Below, in pieces: positions 10,590 to 23,148 of a DNA stretch of 64,000 nt (position 1 is the first letter of the stretch; every line of letters starts with the position of its first letter). Source of the DNA: Gnomoniopsis sp. IMI 355080 (taxonomy: Eukaryota > Ascomycota > Sordariomycetes > Diaporthales > Gnomoniaceae); assembly GCA_027946555.1 (NCBI GenBank), contig JAPEVC010000122.1, forward strand, positions 1-64,000, read 5' to 3'. A program made the position numbers and the translations under genes. The notes under the pieces were generated by a model. That model had not been told where the DNA came from. It did no database searches and saw only the letters and a list, made by a program, of their open reading frames with translations.

Positions 10590-12439
10590 TCAAGACATCC
10601 ATGCCAGATCCCTCCTCGTCTCGGCGGTCATCTGAATCGGACTGTCGGCTTCGATGCGGCTCTCCAAATCACTTCGTGTTCTCACTAGGGCCTTCTGACT
10701 ACTCCCGTCCCACACGTCGCTCTTCCATACCGACGTGGGCGACTCCAGCCTGTCCACGTCCACCACATCGACCGTAGGTCGCCTCTGCCTCTCCAATCTG
10801 ATCGGCCGACCACTCCCGATAGACCGGTCCACACTCAATTGGAACACCTTGAAGAACCTCTCCAGCAAAATTCGTATTGCCGGCATACACGATGCTATAA
10901 TCCCCGCAGCGAGCTCAATCGTGGTCCAGTACACCACCGGGATGTAGTCGAACGTAGGGTCCTCAAGACTTCCAAACACGGACAAGGTCCTCAGCCGGAT
11001 AATTGTCGCGAGAAGCCCAATGCTGCCCACCCCGAACATCATGCCGATAAACACCTTCTTTTTGCGGCTCATGTTCAGGCCCCAGAGCATGAAGATGGGC
11101 AGCATGATGAGGACTGTGTCCTGCGCGACGGCAAAGCCAGAGTTGGCGTATGCGAGTGCGGATACGTCGATGCACGTGCCTTTGGGGATGTCGCGGTCCC
11201 AGAAATAGGCGACGGGCTGGCAGGAGAGAATCGTGACGAGGATGATAGCTGCCGACGGGAGGAGGATGAAGAGGAGGGCGCCGTAGCAGACGAATTTGAA
11301 GGGGACGTAGGCCCAGAAAATGCGGAGATACATTGATACGAGGGACGCCTTTATCAAAGCAAGTGAGGCGACATAGATGATTTCGGATATGTAGACTAGG
11401 GGTTCTACTGTCAGTGTGGAGTGCTCTGGTGAGTGGTGATTTCGGATCTCGAGGGCAGGCCTTCAAGACTTACAGAGTCTAAGGATTTGAGTCAGGGCAC
11501 CATTCTGGAGATCCCACACATGGCCACCGAAACCTAAACCGGCCACTTCACAAAAGTCTCCAAGTCAGCAAAACACTCCCACCTTGACATGGATTGAGCT
11601 GGACAAAACAAGGACCGGTGAAGCTCACTATACAGAACGGTCGTCATTGGCACCACAGCCAGAACCGTAGCGGCAATAAGTAGATAGTCCTCAGTACAGA
11701 ACGTCCGGCTCATCACTTTCGATACGACACGCAGTGCAACGAAGCCTACCGAGATCCCGAACAGCGTGGAAACGACCACCATTACTCGAACGCTCTGGGA
11801 CTCGTGCGATAAGTCACAAGTTTGGGCCGTGAAGCGAGATACGTCTATGATGTGGGTAAGCCTTCGTCTGTGCCGTGCATACAAGTATCCACAATTTGAC
11901 AGCGCGGGCCGAGGACGATCCTCCTCCAGGGTTGGCGTGGGGGTCCAGAATGGATCCTCGGCCGCGCCCAAGTGAATATCGTTCCTGTCGTCACACGTAG
12001 AGTGGAGAGGAGAGACAATAAAGAGGGAGAACTCACCTAGACTATCCTGCATTGTGCAGTTGCCTAACAAGCAAGTCGTCACTGTATTCTTCATCACCTT
12101 GCTTGTGCATTGGCACGCAGTGTCGAGGGGTGCGCATCCTGAGCGGCCGATACCCTCAAGGAGGCAGGAGGTCTGTGGAAGCGAAAGTGGGTCAGCCGGA
12201 GTGGAGAGGAATTGACATTTGACATTTGCTGAAGCTCCACAACACGTGCAGGTAAGAGGGGGGGTAAGAATGTAAGCCACATCATTTTTATCACTCACCG
12301 AGCATTGCGAGAGGCTTGAGAGGCTTGTGGAAGAGCTCTCAGCCACGGCTGGCCGGGCACAGAGAAGGAGGCAGAGTAGGAGGAGGGTAGTGAGTCGTGT
12401 GCCGAGCGTGGTGTTGAAGCTGAATGTCCGTATCGCCAT
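10590..12439 (-). CDS. CFEM-domain PTH11-like seven-helix receptor
   Basis: A fungus-specific GPCR-like membrane protein with an extracellular cysteine-rich CFEM module, the class that includes Magnaporthe Pth11 (surface sensing, plant infection). Exons: 12439-12299, 12172-12037, 11844-11629, 11533-11474 and 11395-10590; introns 126, 192, 95 and 78 nt; 452 aa. The start at 12439 is chosen because it gives a clean signal peptide (LTTLLLLCLLLCARPAVA). Splicing joins LSQCS to TSCLLEGIG, building the CFEM pattern C-C-GC-AC-QC-TTC-NC with the last Cys in FTAQTC. Seven helices follow, with the rhodopsin-domain signatures DYLLIAATV, GGHVWDL, LFYISEIIYVASLALIKASLVSMYLRIF, and CQPVAYFWD. The cytosolic tail is about 75 residues and Arg/Ser-rich. 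All junctions keep phase. The ligand is unknown. CFEM can bind heme or act in adhesion in other proteins, but that is not shown here. Confidence 0.92.
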
Positions 12440-14622
12440 AGCGGTATTCGTATTGGGGGGGAGTGAGGTCCAAGAGAGGAACTTTCGGTAGAGGACAGGG
12501 CCTCTTGACATCCATATAAGATGTAGGTCTTTCAATGTCTCATGTATCGTACGGGTCTTGCGTGATGAGAGCACTGGGTTCTGCCCTAGGTTTCGTATAC
12601 TTGTGTCCCAATTCTGCGGCTTCAACAAAGCTTATTTGTCTCAAATGCAACTATACGCCAACGAATCGAGATGGCGTAGTGTAGGATACGTTTTCGTCCC
12701 ATGGAATCCGTCTGACTGTGATCCTGTGGGACAAGATCTCGCACAGCAAACTTTAATGATTCTATGGGGGGGGGGGGTTTGGTGAAACTCGAGAGGTATT
12801 GGCGGGGTAAAGTTGCGGTACCCTAAAGAACCTAACCTTCAGAATGGTATTGTGGTGCTTAACGTCGATCTTCTTTGTTGAGGTCCTGCCTGATAGACAA
12901 CGATACTTCCGAGCTTGGTCATGCGCGCGAACACGAAGTTGAGGCCGAAGAGGAGGGTATATCCTGTCGAAAGACGATAACGCCAAGAGAAAGGCACAGA
13001 TACGTTCGAGACGGTCAGGAACGAAACTATAATGAAAGCATTTTCGTTTTGGTGTCAGACACGCTGTCTGGGTGGACAGCAATTCCGGTCACAGTTTCGT
13101 AGATTCCACTTTGTGAGAGCAGAAGAAAGTCCAGCCCAATGGGCCGGGGACTTGACCAACATATACTGTGGTACGCCATTCACTGGGCCTACCTAGGTAA
13201 TATGCGCAAGACAGATGCCAGAGCGCATGAGAATGAACGAATTATAGGCTAGGACGCATTTCAGGGAATTAGCTAAGGGGGTCCTAACCTGTCAACCTGC
13301 TAGGGCAGGGTCTGGCCGGGGCCTCACGGCGTGCGTCTCTATTGCTTACAATGCAGATACCATGTACCTGTGCTGGATGCGGACAAGATGTTTCGAGAGA
13401 GGCAAATGTAGCTGTACTATGTAACTGTATGGCTTTTCCCAGGATGGGGGATTGGCAGGGCTGCCAGGCTGGCGGGGGCTGGATGGCTGATGTGATGACC
13501 CGCGGTATTAGCAGAAAGCTTCATCACCGGTCCCTGGGGTCTAAAGCACGTTGGTGGTTGGCTCTGTGAATCGTTCGTGGCGGGCCGGAAAGCTTAGCCT
13601 AATGTGAACAACAGCTCCGGCTCCGTCCATTATGCGTCCGATCCTAGTTTCCGATCTGTAGGACTGTGAATGCACCGCAACGCACCACCAGCTGCTGCCT
13701 ATAGTACTGCGGTAGTACCGAAAATCCTCAGACTTAAAAGACTTTCGCAAATGGAATAGTATCTCCGTGCAGGAGAGACGGGGCGAGGCCAAAGCAGACC
13801 TAGGCAAGCCGATTGACGCCGTACAGTGATAGCTCGGCGTCCCAGCTCCTTAGCCAGAGCACGGGCGCCACGCGGGAAGCCGAAGAGGACCGGAACTCTT
13901 TCCGGATGAGCCAGGCCACTTTCACAGCGAGTACTTACTGGTTGCGGAGGGGTGCAATAAATGAGAAGTGGCTAGGTGAAGGTTTTGAGTGAGTTGGTGG
14001 GCAATCAATATCAGACCCACCCTTCTTCGGTTGACCTGTTTCACCAAAGGTACACGGGGAGATTTCCGAGGCTCCATCCGGTGCCCTGAAACCCTGTCAC
14101 AGCACAATTGCCGCACCCGGTACCGTGGTTTGGTCCTCTCTGATCACTCAAGGTTTGCGCCAAAGATGACATCGACAAACCAGCAGGATGCCGATTTGGG
14201 CCTTCTGTTGTGGGGAAGAAAGGTGAGGCGAACAATTATTTATTATACTGCAATGTACTGATGAGAGTATTGGCCCACGGTTTGTCCTGTGCGTCTCTCC
14301 GGTCCCGTGTACCGAAAATCTCAGTGTCGACGAGCATAGTCCTCACGCCACGCCTCGCAGACTGCTATGATCGCAAGTCTGTTTCGTGGATTCCGATTGG
14401 GTCAAGCAGCTTCGCAAGCGACAAATTCTAAGGTGCCCAAGTGGTCAGGGGCCAATGCAACGCAGAGATCTGGCGTGAAGCTTGATTTGATTGAACATGG
14501 GGTAACATAATATTGAACTGGGCCAAGACCAGTTTGGGGTCCCAGGACTTTCGGATTCGAGAATTGGAGTTTGAGGTTATTGTTATCTCGGACTCCTAAG
14601 GTTGTGATATGTAACACAGACA
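12440..14622. other. Gene-poor interval
   Basis: 2.2 kb without a supported gene. It contains a run of ten G at about 12769-12778, one TACCTAGGTA at 13190-13199, and short open frames that carry no domain. Confidence 0.45.
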
Positions 14623-16670
14623 TCATGTGGATCCAGCCGCCATCTGAATCCATGTCCCATTCGCAAGCCACGTGCCGCCCATGGTATAGTCCCCTGTCTC
14701 TAATCCATATGCCGCCGACAAGGAGAAGAAACCGAATCGGAAGTACTCAGGTGCATCTGCCACCAGTCGCTGCCACGTGAATGATCGTTCTTCTTGACTG
14801 GAGTTGTAGTCACGGAACCGTTCCACATCATTAACGAGGATGCTCGTTCCATTATACCCCACAGGCACACCCGGCCACGTGAATGTGATGTTCGAGGCTG
14901 TGGGCGCCACGGCAGTGATGGCCGGGATGGCGGTGCCGAGCAGTGCGTCGCCCTGCAGCTCAGCGGCAGTTTGTAGGATCGAGTCGAAGCCCCATTTGGC
15001 GACACCATTGATGAAGAGCCCCACGAGAATGCCTTGGTAGACTAGACTGGGGCGTGTCTGCAGTGAGGTACCTGGCAGGAGAAGCAGGGCGAGGATATAA
15101 TGGTGAATGCGTAAGTCCTCTTGTGGAATGGCAGCCAATAATCCAATGATGATTCCAAGGCAGATGTAAAGACCAAGGTAGCGCACAAGACGGCCTTCAC
15201 GTCTAAACGCCCACGCCTGTCCAATGAACACGAGGAGGAGGACAAGTACAATGATGACGAGTGAGGCGATAGCACCGGGCTCCTGGCGAATGTCGTGCTC
15301 TGTCAACCTCTGGAGAGGAATCAATTCAAAAGTGTAGTCTGCCAGCGTCGCGACCCAGCAAGGACCTAGCCACAGTATGGTTTTCTCGACTGGAGCGTTC
15401 AGATCATGCAGCGTTCGACGGATGTAGAGCTTATACATGACCATGGAGATGAACAGTGCTGGCAAGAGATTGCCCAGCGCTGTAGATACTAGCGTTGCAA
15501 CATCTGAATCGGAGGGCGTGTCTGTGGCTAGAGCAGCCTGCAGGTAACATCCGATAACAGTTGAGTAGAAAAAGACAGAAGCTGATCTGGTAAATAATGA
15601 CAAGATCGTCGTATACACCACTGAGACAGCCAAAAGGTCCCACGAGAGATCCGTACAACTGGCGGTCGTCGACTGGAAAGTAAAGGACTGTGGAAAGTAT
15701 GAGTCAAATCCAATGGACGAGATACCATTCTGGGAGACAGAGGGGTAGTCGCTCTGTTGACCTATGAGAGACACCACACCACAGCCTCCTTTGGTGTTTT
15801 GGATGACGCCAGCGTGAATGGCTGACGAGCATATGAAGGAGTCACCCCGATACGAGTAAGCGGACGCTCCACCGGGCGTCGGACCGCCGATAACCAGAGG
15901 CTCGTAAATAACATCTTGGGCGCCAACGGCTCGCACATTCAGTACCTCCTCGCTGAGACAGCTCGCAGGACAACGAAACGCGAAGGAGCTATCGGAGAAA
16001 GGCAAGCAAGATGTTCCGTTGATGCCACAATCATTATTCTCGCTCCTATTCAACAAATTAGGACACTGTTGCATTATTACAAGGGAGTCCAGATACCTGG
16101 GTCATACCAGAATACGCCTCCGCATGACACACGAATCGGCTGTCCATAGCCGTTCACATCATCGGCCACAGACGATTTATGTAAGACGGCCCCAAAGGTA
16201 GCAATCCAACAAATGTAGAAGAGAAACAGGGCGACTTTGCGCTGCCATTGCCTTGGGCAGACTCTATCTGCCAGACGAAGAGGCAATTGCTGGATGCGAG
16301 GGAGAATCGGTCGGATCTTCCATATCCTTGGTGGCTCCGGGCCTTTGAGATATCTCCGGACTTTTCCCGATGGCCTCTGCACCGTCGGTGGGATGCGACC
16401 TTTCAACTTCTCCAGTAGGCGATAGTCATTTGATCTGACAGCTGTCGAATCAGTCTGTAGCACCGAGTCCTCTGTCGACGACGGCACTGTCGAAGTGGCG
16501 CGAGCATCGGTGCTTGCCCTTATCTTGGGTGACGCGGCGCGAGGACTTCCGGTGGCGTTGATCTCAGCGTCATGTTCCAGAAAAGGTTGTGCCACGCCGC
16601 TCTCGAGATCGCGTGGGTGGTCAACGGATCCGGCCATTGGGACTGGTTGAACGGTTGATGTAATGCTCAA
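14623..16670 (-). CDS. LCCL-domain multispanning membrane protein
   Basis: A fungal membrane protein with an N-proximal LCCL module, a fold first seen in factor C and cochlin and common in uncharacterised fungal membrane proteins. Two exons: 16670-16108 and 16045-14623, joined by a 62-nt intron that removes two in-frame stop codons; 661 aa. The junction creates VSCGGVFWSENNDCGINGTSC, whose cysteines match the family. About 150 disordered residues come first, then one helix (VALFLFYICWIATFGAVL), then LCCL with FAFRCPASC and the diagnostic FICSSAIHAGVI followed by GGCGVV. Seven or more hydrophobic helices follow (LLALLFISMVMY, IASLVIIVLVLLLVFIG and others). The C-terminal luminal part ends YFRFGFF...GGTWLANGTWIQM, again as in the family. 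Function and ligand are unknown; a carbohydrate or lipid-binding surface role is only a guess. Confidence 0.9.
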
Positions 16671-19245
16671 GATGAAGCATCACCGAAAGAGGCCAGTTCA
16701 CGTCGAAAACGTCTACTAACAGCATCGACTCTGGTGTGCGTAATCAGGGCAGGCTGAAACAAGGCACAAGCTGGGCTGAATCACACCCGCGCAAGTCGGC
16801 CACTCCTCGGTCACATCGGTGCCGCTTCGGGCCGTGCGGATCCCACCATAGCACTCCATTCTCATGGCGATACTGCTGTCATTGGCGTGTTGTATCTGGC
16901 CAAATTTATGGAAGAGACCGCATAGTATCTCTATCTTTTTGTGGATCGATGCCGTTGTTCCACGGCGCGGCCCAATGCCAAGATGACCGTTCATCCACTT
17001 TGAAGCTTTATTATGCCAAGCTTTCCTTAGTGTATCCTTCGAGTCAGATCCAAGGATGAAGGCTGCTGACTCATGGGTTAGGACATTCATAAACCACACA
17101 TGTTGGCTTGATGCGCCTGACAAAGGGGCTGGCACCCAGTCTCCCACTCTTGGCCGCGAAGAGGTGGCTATGTAATACGATCATCCCGCATTGTCCATCC
17201 ATGCCGATATGTATCCGATGTGTCGGGACAATCGAGTGAGCTCCTCCAATCTCAACACTCACCGGCCTTGCTTCAGTTTCAGCGCTATCCCGGCGGCGAT
17301 TGCGAAGCCCTTGTCATTAATACATTCTGCTGGGGATCATGAGATAAGTCGCACAATTTGCAAAACTGGATAGGATCCGGAAACTCCCTGCTTCCTTGTG
17401 ACAAGTAAGCGCATGACATTCGGGAGCAAGACAGGTTGCAGCGGTGAAAAGACAAAGACGGCCTCTTGTGAAGTATATGTAGGTTTAGTGCAGCAACCAG
17501 GTATGGCGACCTGTCAAATCTACAAGGCACAAAAGATCAGATCATTACCAGAGCATCGTATGACGTGTTGGGCACATCGAACACAACCCTCGACGATGGA
17601 CCAGTAGCAGTGGTGGCGCGTCAGAATCGAGCTGATTTTTCGTTGCGCCCCGCCGCTTTTGAACATTCCTTCGTTCCCCTCACCCACTATCCGACAACTT
17701 CAGAGACTATGTTACGCGTGAATCTTTCAGTTCCAAGGTTCTGACATCGGAAAAGGTGAGAGAAAGGGCAAGTTCCCGAGGTCCTTTGCAAACTCCCTTC
17801 AATTCCTATACGTGCCACTGAGATCTGCATTCCCGATTTCAATGCTTGAATTATGTATCACGGTCAGGCGACGAGATTCTTTTTGAACACACTAAGCTTT
17901 CTCCACATGCATAATTGACGAGCTTTTATTCATTAACGCCAGCGTCGCACAATATATATACCCCGTTCGCCAATTACTTCGAACCCACCCGTCGAGCGTC
18001 GAAATTCAGAAGTGAGGGACTTCGCGAATGTCACTTCGAGGTGCATCCTTGACAAAGAGGCCAATAGCCTGTAGATATTTCACATCGTGAGGTATAGTAT
18101 GAGTTAGTCAGATATGGTTGTCGTCGGCCGCATGAATGCAGCCTTGCGCGGGGAGCTATCTCCTGATGAACACCGCGCAAGAGTCACCTTGGTATGCTTA
18201 AACACCTCTACCGACCTTTCGAATTAGAGACATAGTGCAAGTAAGGTCGAATGATTACTTACTTACAGCGATCTTTGCATTCCAAAGGTCTCATGTGCGT
18301 TGAATCAAGAATAAGGCGATGCTCCGAAGCAGCTTGTCGTGAAAGTCAAATGGGGTTGCGGAGACCGGAAGCTCTCTAACGTTAAAACCAGGCCACATTG
18401 CAAAATATGGTCCTACTGGTAATGCTCCACAACATGTTGCGGTCCAAGGCGCCAGAACAGGCGTGTGTCGTGATGCACACGAATGCCATGTTCATTTGCA
18501 GACCCGAGCCCAGCTTAGAAATTTTAAAGAATCTTACCAAGGCTGGAAAGCTCACTTCATCAGAGACGCGCGCTGAGTCCTTGCAGCGTACCATCCCACT
18601 CGAACAATGGAAGGCTGGTTATGGGCAAGAACCTTCGCCAGCAGGGGGTGCTCAAGAAGTTCGCAGGACAAATTCCCAACAGGGCCGCAGGGAGTCTTTG
18701 ATGAAGAGAGCTTTATTTCCTTGGGCCACGCAAGACAAGTGACTAATACTTGCACTTACGAACGTAGGTAGGTGAGAATTCCCTACAAATGAAGGCATAT
18801 GCAATACAACTGACCGATATGTTACTGCCCTCGGAATGTTGTGCCATTCGACAACATAGAGCTTTATCTAGGTGGTCTCAGACCTGCGAACATTTCAAAC
18901 CCCGCCGATCCTTGGCCTCTGCCTTCCATGTTCCATGATGCATCGAGATTGGCAGACTATAGCGACATCAGAACGACGCGTACTTTGTTCTTGGGAATAC
19001 GTTTAAAGCTTCTCATCCTTGCGTTCGGCTGAAGAAGTACGTGGCACACAATGTCCCTGGCTTTTATATGCAGTCGCAGGAAATGCAACTAAAGTCCCTA
19101 TGTGGAAAATTTCGGTTCATGCTTTAAGTCAACCAGGGACCGCGAAAGGTGACTGGGTGCACTGATATATCGTAATCCTTGCCGTCATAGCCATACCCAC
19201 CGAAGGAATCTGTTCATTAGAGTTCGGCCGATTGCAATGTGAGAG

Positions 19246-19689
19246 TTGGGTGTAATTTCTTGTTACGCTCTCGATGGCGATAAGTACCTAGGTACCTTAC
19301 CCCCGGCATTCACGAGCCATGACCCTGAAGGGATGGGTTTCGCAGTTCACATTGTCATTTCAAATGCTTTAGACAGCAGCTATGGCCACACATACCTGGA
19401 CCACTGCGAGATCCCTGGAGCAATGGAATACAAGGCTCCGTTGAATATCAAGCAGGACGATGACAACTTGAAAATGCGCCGCGCACGCTATTTCATAAGG
19501 TGCCTGATGCACGTGCCTCAACCACTGGCTAGACTAATACGGGAATTCGCGGTCATCCACCGTCCTGTGTACAAGTGTGGTGATTTCTTGGTGCCATCGT
19601 CTGCAGGACAAGTGAAAGAAGCCGTCTGGCGGAAAATCACTAAGCGAGCTTCTGCTTCCACTACTCTGTACAGAGCTGCTCGCTTTTGA
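19246..19689 (+). CDS. Possible hypothetical protein, unsupported family
   Basis: An uninterrupted 147-codon frame. The translation has mixed composition with a stretch ARYFIRCLMHVPQPLARLIREF that could be helical, and a basic C terminus. I recognise no domain. It contains a TACCTAGGTA palindrome in its first 20 codons, an element that is otherwise confined to intergenic DNA here, which argues against it. It is kept only as a weak candidate. Confidence 0.15.
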   Translation: MGVISCYALDGDKYLGTLPPAFTSHDPEGMGFAVHIVISNALDSSYGHTYLDHCEIPGAMEYKAPLNIKQDDDNLKMRRARYFIRCLMHVPQPLARLIREFAVIHRPVYKCGDFLVPSSAGQVKEAVWRKITKRASASTTLYRAARF

Positions 19690-20650
19690 AATTTATTTGA
19701 TGCAACAACGTTAAACAGGGACGAAAGCATCTAATTATCCAAGATACTCGGCGTCCGACATTCTTATGAGTTTACGGTCACACGCGATAGAAGGGTCTCC
19801 CTAGTGCCCACGACGGCAGTAAAAAAAACTTTGGTTCGGGGGCTGTTGTGCCACGTTTTACCCCGGACACGACGGAAGAGCCGCATTGTGCAAGTCGATC
19901 ATCTGTACAACTTCAGATGAACAGTTGAAGAAGTTTCGCCAAGTGACGACATTCATGGGTCCAAGATTCGTGATTCGTAGGGCACCCCATGTTCCAGAAA
20001 CAATTTCTGTGAAACACAACCACATTGACGGGGCTGCAGCGTAGTCCCCACACCGTCTGAACTTGAAATCCTTCATATCGGAACCGACTTGCCGACATGT
20101 TCTTGACCGCGAAGAGAGAGGAATGACATTCGAGTGTTCAATAGAATAAGAAAATGGATTCAAGATGCTTTGCTCTACAATAATTAAACTTTCGCATTTC
20201 GGACGGGCATCTGACTTCGAGATAATCCGAGTCGGTCAGAACAATTGACTGTCCATGACCGCGGCGCCGGAGGCTCCGTATGCCCCTTTCGCAGCCACGC
20301 CCCGGTCCGTCAACCGAGACTGTCCCTGTCCATTCACTGCCGCCTCGGCTTCCTCATTGGTGGACTAAGACTGTGTTTCAAAGGCCGCCTCTCCTCTCCG
20401 TAGGGCCAGACTGCAATTGTCAAGCAGCACCCAGACGCCCTTACACGCAAAGGGAACGGAAGTTTGCAATCGACTGCAATCGACTGCAACCGAGCTTTCA
20501 TGTCACGAGTCGCTAGTGGCCCTCATTGCATCAACGTCTTGACGATGGCCCACAGCGGCGCCTGGAGTTCAAGGAATCTAGGGAGCCTTGCCGAAATCAG
20601 GGGAAGAGATTAGGGGATGGCAGGGACTGAGTTGAAAACAAAGTAAACTT

Positions 20651-20656
20651 GTGGGG
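20651..20656 (+). promoter_or_regulatory. Possible CreA/Cre1 carbon-repression site
   Basis: GTGGGG fits the CreA consensus SYGGRG and lies about 170 bases upstream of the mannanase ATG, where repression by glucose would be expected. A six-base match alone is weak. Confidence 0.3.
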
Positions 20657-20704
20657 CAGGGGGAACGATGCGCCTGCGCGCCTACCTAGGTAGCCATCGG
20701 ATCA

Positions 20705-20710
20705 TATATA
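20705..20710 (+). promoter_or_regulatory. TATA box of the mannanase gene
   Basis: TATATA about 120 bases upstream of the ATG at 20828, followed by a CT-rich stretch of the kind found near fungal transcription starts. Confidence 0.45.
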
Positions 20711-20827
20711 GGTTCCTGCTCCTCTCAGCTGGCTTGCGGATTACGAAGTAGTCTTTCGATTCAACGCACTCGTTCTTGACGTTGTCTTTCACTCCTGCTT
20801 CATTTCTTGTCAAATCTCTCTACCACG

Positions 20828-22471
20828 ATGAAGGGTCTGGTATCCTCCTTGTCACTGCTGGTCGCCGGCGCCACGGCCCAGCAGTCGGCTTACGGTCAGT
20901 GCGGCGGATCCGGCTACACGGGCTCAACTAGCTGCACAGCTGGCTATACGTGCACCACGCAAAACGCTTATTACGCTCAATGTGTGCCGGGCACTGCCTC
21001 GGCTGCGACGACGACGTCTTCGAGCGTGGAGACAACGTCGACGAGCGCATCGTCAGTAGATTCACTTCATCCTCTAGAGTTGCGGGCTGGTCCCGATGCT
21101 TTGGGACGGGAACACAAAAAGAGGAGCTGTGGAAGTGGGAGTGCGAGTGCGAGTGTAAATGCGCAGGTTGCTTCTTCGCAGACATCAGTCGTAACATTGT
21201 CCACTTCTTCTAGGTCCGCTGCAGCGACCACGAGCTCGACCAAGATCTCGAGCTCCACTGCGTCCAAGACGTCAACCTCGGCCGCTTCAACTGGCACCAG
21301 CACCGGCTCATTTGCCACAACTGATGGAGTTTTGTTCAACATCGATGGAGAGTCGAAGTACTATGCAGGAACCAACTGCTACTGGTGTGGCTTCTTGACC
21401 AACGACAACGACACCGATACCATGTTTTCTCACATGGCCACTGCTGGATTCAAGATTATCCGTGTGTGGGGATTCAACGATGTTACCACGATTCCCTCAT
21501 CAGGCACCGTGTACTACCAGTACCTTTCGGCCAGTGGCTCTACCATCAACACCGGAGCAGATGGTTTGGAACGTCTGGACGTTGTGGTTGCCGCCGCTGA
21601 GAAATATGGCCTGAAGTTGATTATCAACTTCGTGAACAACTGGAGCGACTATGGAGGCATTGCTGCCTACGTGACTGCTTTCGGAGGATCCGCTACCTCT
21701 TGGTTCACTGACTCCACATCACAGGCGCAGTATCAGACTTACATCAAGGCGGTGGTCAGCCGCTATGAGTCGTCAACGGCTATTTTCGCCTGGGAACTGG
21801 CGAACGAGCCTAGATGCTCTGGCTGTGATACGTAAGTACTGAGACCGATGCGCCTTTCGAAGCTGCTCTATTACTAACGGGTCGGCAGTTCTGTCATCTA
21901 CAACTGGGCCAAGAACACGTCCGCATACATCAAGTCTCTGGATTCCAACCACATGGTGACACTTGGCGACGAGGGCTTTGGACCTCTGACTGGAAGTGAT
22001 GGATCGTACCCATTCACAACGTCTGCAGGTGGCTACACCTGGGTTGACAACCTGAACATCACGACTCTGGACTTCGGTACCCTCCACTTGTACCCTGACA
22101 GCTGTAAGTCTCCAGCACTCTACCTCACCCATCGAGAATCACATAGCTGATCCACCACCTCAGGGGGCCAACCTTACAGCTGGGGTGACCTTTGGGTGTC
22201 CACTCATGGTGATGCATGCGCGGCCGCGGGCAAGCCCTGTCTTCTCGAGGAGTATGGCGGCGACAACAACTGCACCATTGAGAACCCTTGGCAGCAAACT
22301 GCCTTGAACACCACGGGCATTGCTGCTGATATGTTCTGGCAGTACGGTGACACTCTCCCGAGTACCGGTCAGGAGACATCAGATGATGGTAACACCGTGT
22401 ACTATGAGGAGGGCAACTGGGACTGCATGGTCACTGAACACATTGAGGCTATCGACGCGAAGAACGCGTGA
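20828..22471 (+). CDS. Secreted endo-1,4-beta-mannanase, GH5 subfamily 7, with N-terminal CBM1
   Basis: It hydrolyses internal beta-1,4-mannosidic bonds of plant mannans outside the cell. Exons: 20828-21831, 21889-22103 and 22164-22471, with 57- and 60-nt introns. ATG 20828 gives a signal peptide (MKGLVSSLSLLVAGATA). The cellulose-binding CBM1 follows at once (YGQCGGSGYTGSTSC, CTTQNAYYAQC), then a Ser/Thr-rich linker, then the GH5 barrel starting near TDGVLFNIDGESKYYAGTN. The acid/base is Glu327 in WELANEPR and the nucleophile is a Glu in LLEEYG (435/436). Unspliced numbering gives 508 aa. The linker holds a non-Ser/Thr stretch with KKR that may be a further in-frame intron (21052-21213, 162 nt, GTCAGT...CTAG), which would give 454 aa, closer to known enzymes. 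Carbon-source control is likely. Confidence 0.95.
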
Positions 22472-23148
22472 GCGGCTTAGAAGCAAGAGAGGTGCTTGAG
22501 AGACAGAAGACTTTGCGGCTCGACCTACTTCAGTGTATATATTTTAACAAGCCTATCTATGTGAGATTTTGCGAAAATCGCAAATGCAAATAAAGCCTCG
22601 CTTTCCATAAACCCAGATCTCTTATAATTGGGAGCGTCAAAAGCGTCAACGATTTTAAACCCCGCTCTCTGCGTAGATAGATAGAAGTCCGCGTCGCTCA
22701 TTCACACATAAGGCTCCCAGCCTGCATGCGTACGTCACGTAAATCATGTGCCGGAGGCGGGCTCTTTGACGGCTGTACTGCCGACTAGAGCGGTGTCGGA
22801 ATCAGGATGTTGGACGTGTTCACAGCCGACTTGATGCATTGTCTCGCAGATGAGTCTCTCACTGCAGGTAAGATTGGTTCGTTCGCATCACGTTCTGTAC
22901 GGTTACTGCACCTAGAAAGCCTCACTACTGTGATAAGTCCAATGAGTACTGGCACCACTCTGAATTGCTGACCACTTGCAGCATAATCTATTCAGTGACA
23001 GAGAGAAATGTTTCCCCGCTTCTTGAAGTCCAGAGCCGCACGCGCTATTTAATTCCACTTGAAAGTGCTGTTCGATTCTTGTGGAAACATACCCATTTCC
23101 CTCTCACGACCGTGTGGCGTTTGGAGTCCTTGAGCCCATTGCACATCT
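22472..23148. other. Intergenic between mannanase and STAND/ULD gene
   Basis: The mannanase 3' UTR (an AATAAA-like AAATAAAG at about 22587) and the upstream region of the next gene. A small additional 5' exon of the next gene could hide here but none is evident. Confidence 0.45.

Larger units (their letters stand above)
16671..20827. other. Long gene-poor interval upstream of the mannanase
   Basis: 4.2 kb. A TATATATA at about 17955 and one TACCTAGGTA at 19285-19294 are present. Only weak candidates are seen: a 147-codon frame (19246-19689, listed separately) and a minus-strand frame (19858-20163) with an F-box-like flavour that I could not confirm. Confidence 0.4.

Noticed and set aside
18114..18194. 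Short frame from ATG to a GTATGC donor after a TATATATA box
   Set aside because: The following sequence has no exon that continues it in frame with any recognisable content.
19858..20163. Minus-strand frame with an F-box-like flavour (CRQVGSDMKDFKFRR)
   Set aside because: The similarity is only impressionistic, no start context or further exons were found, and it is too short for an F-box protein.
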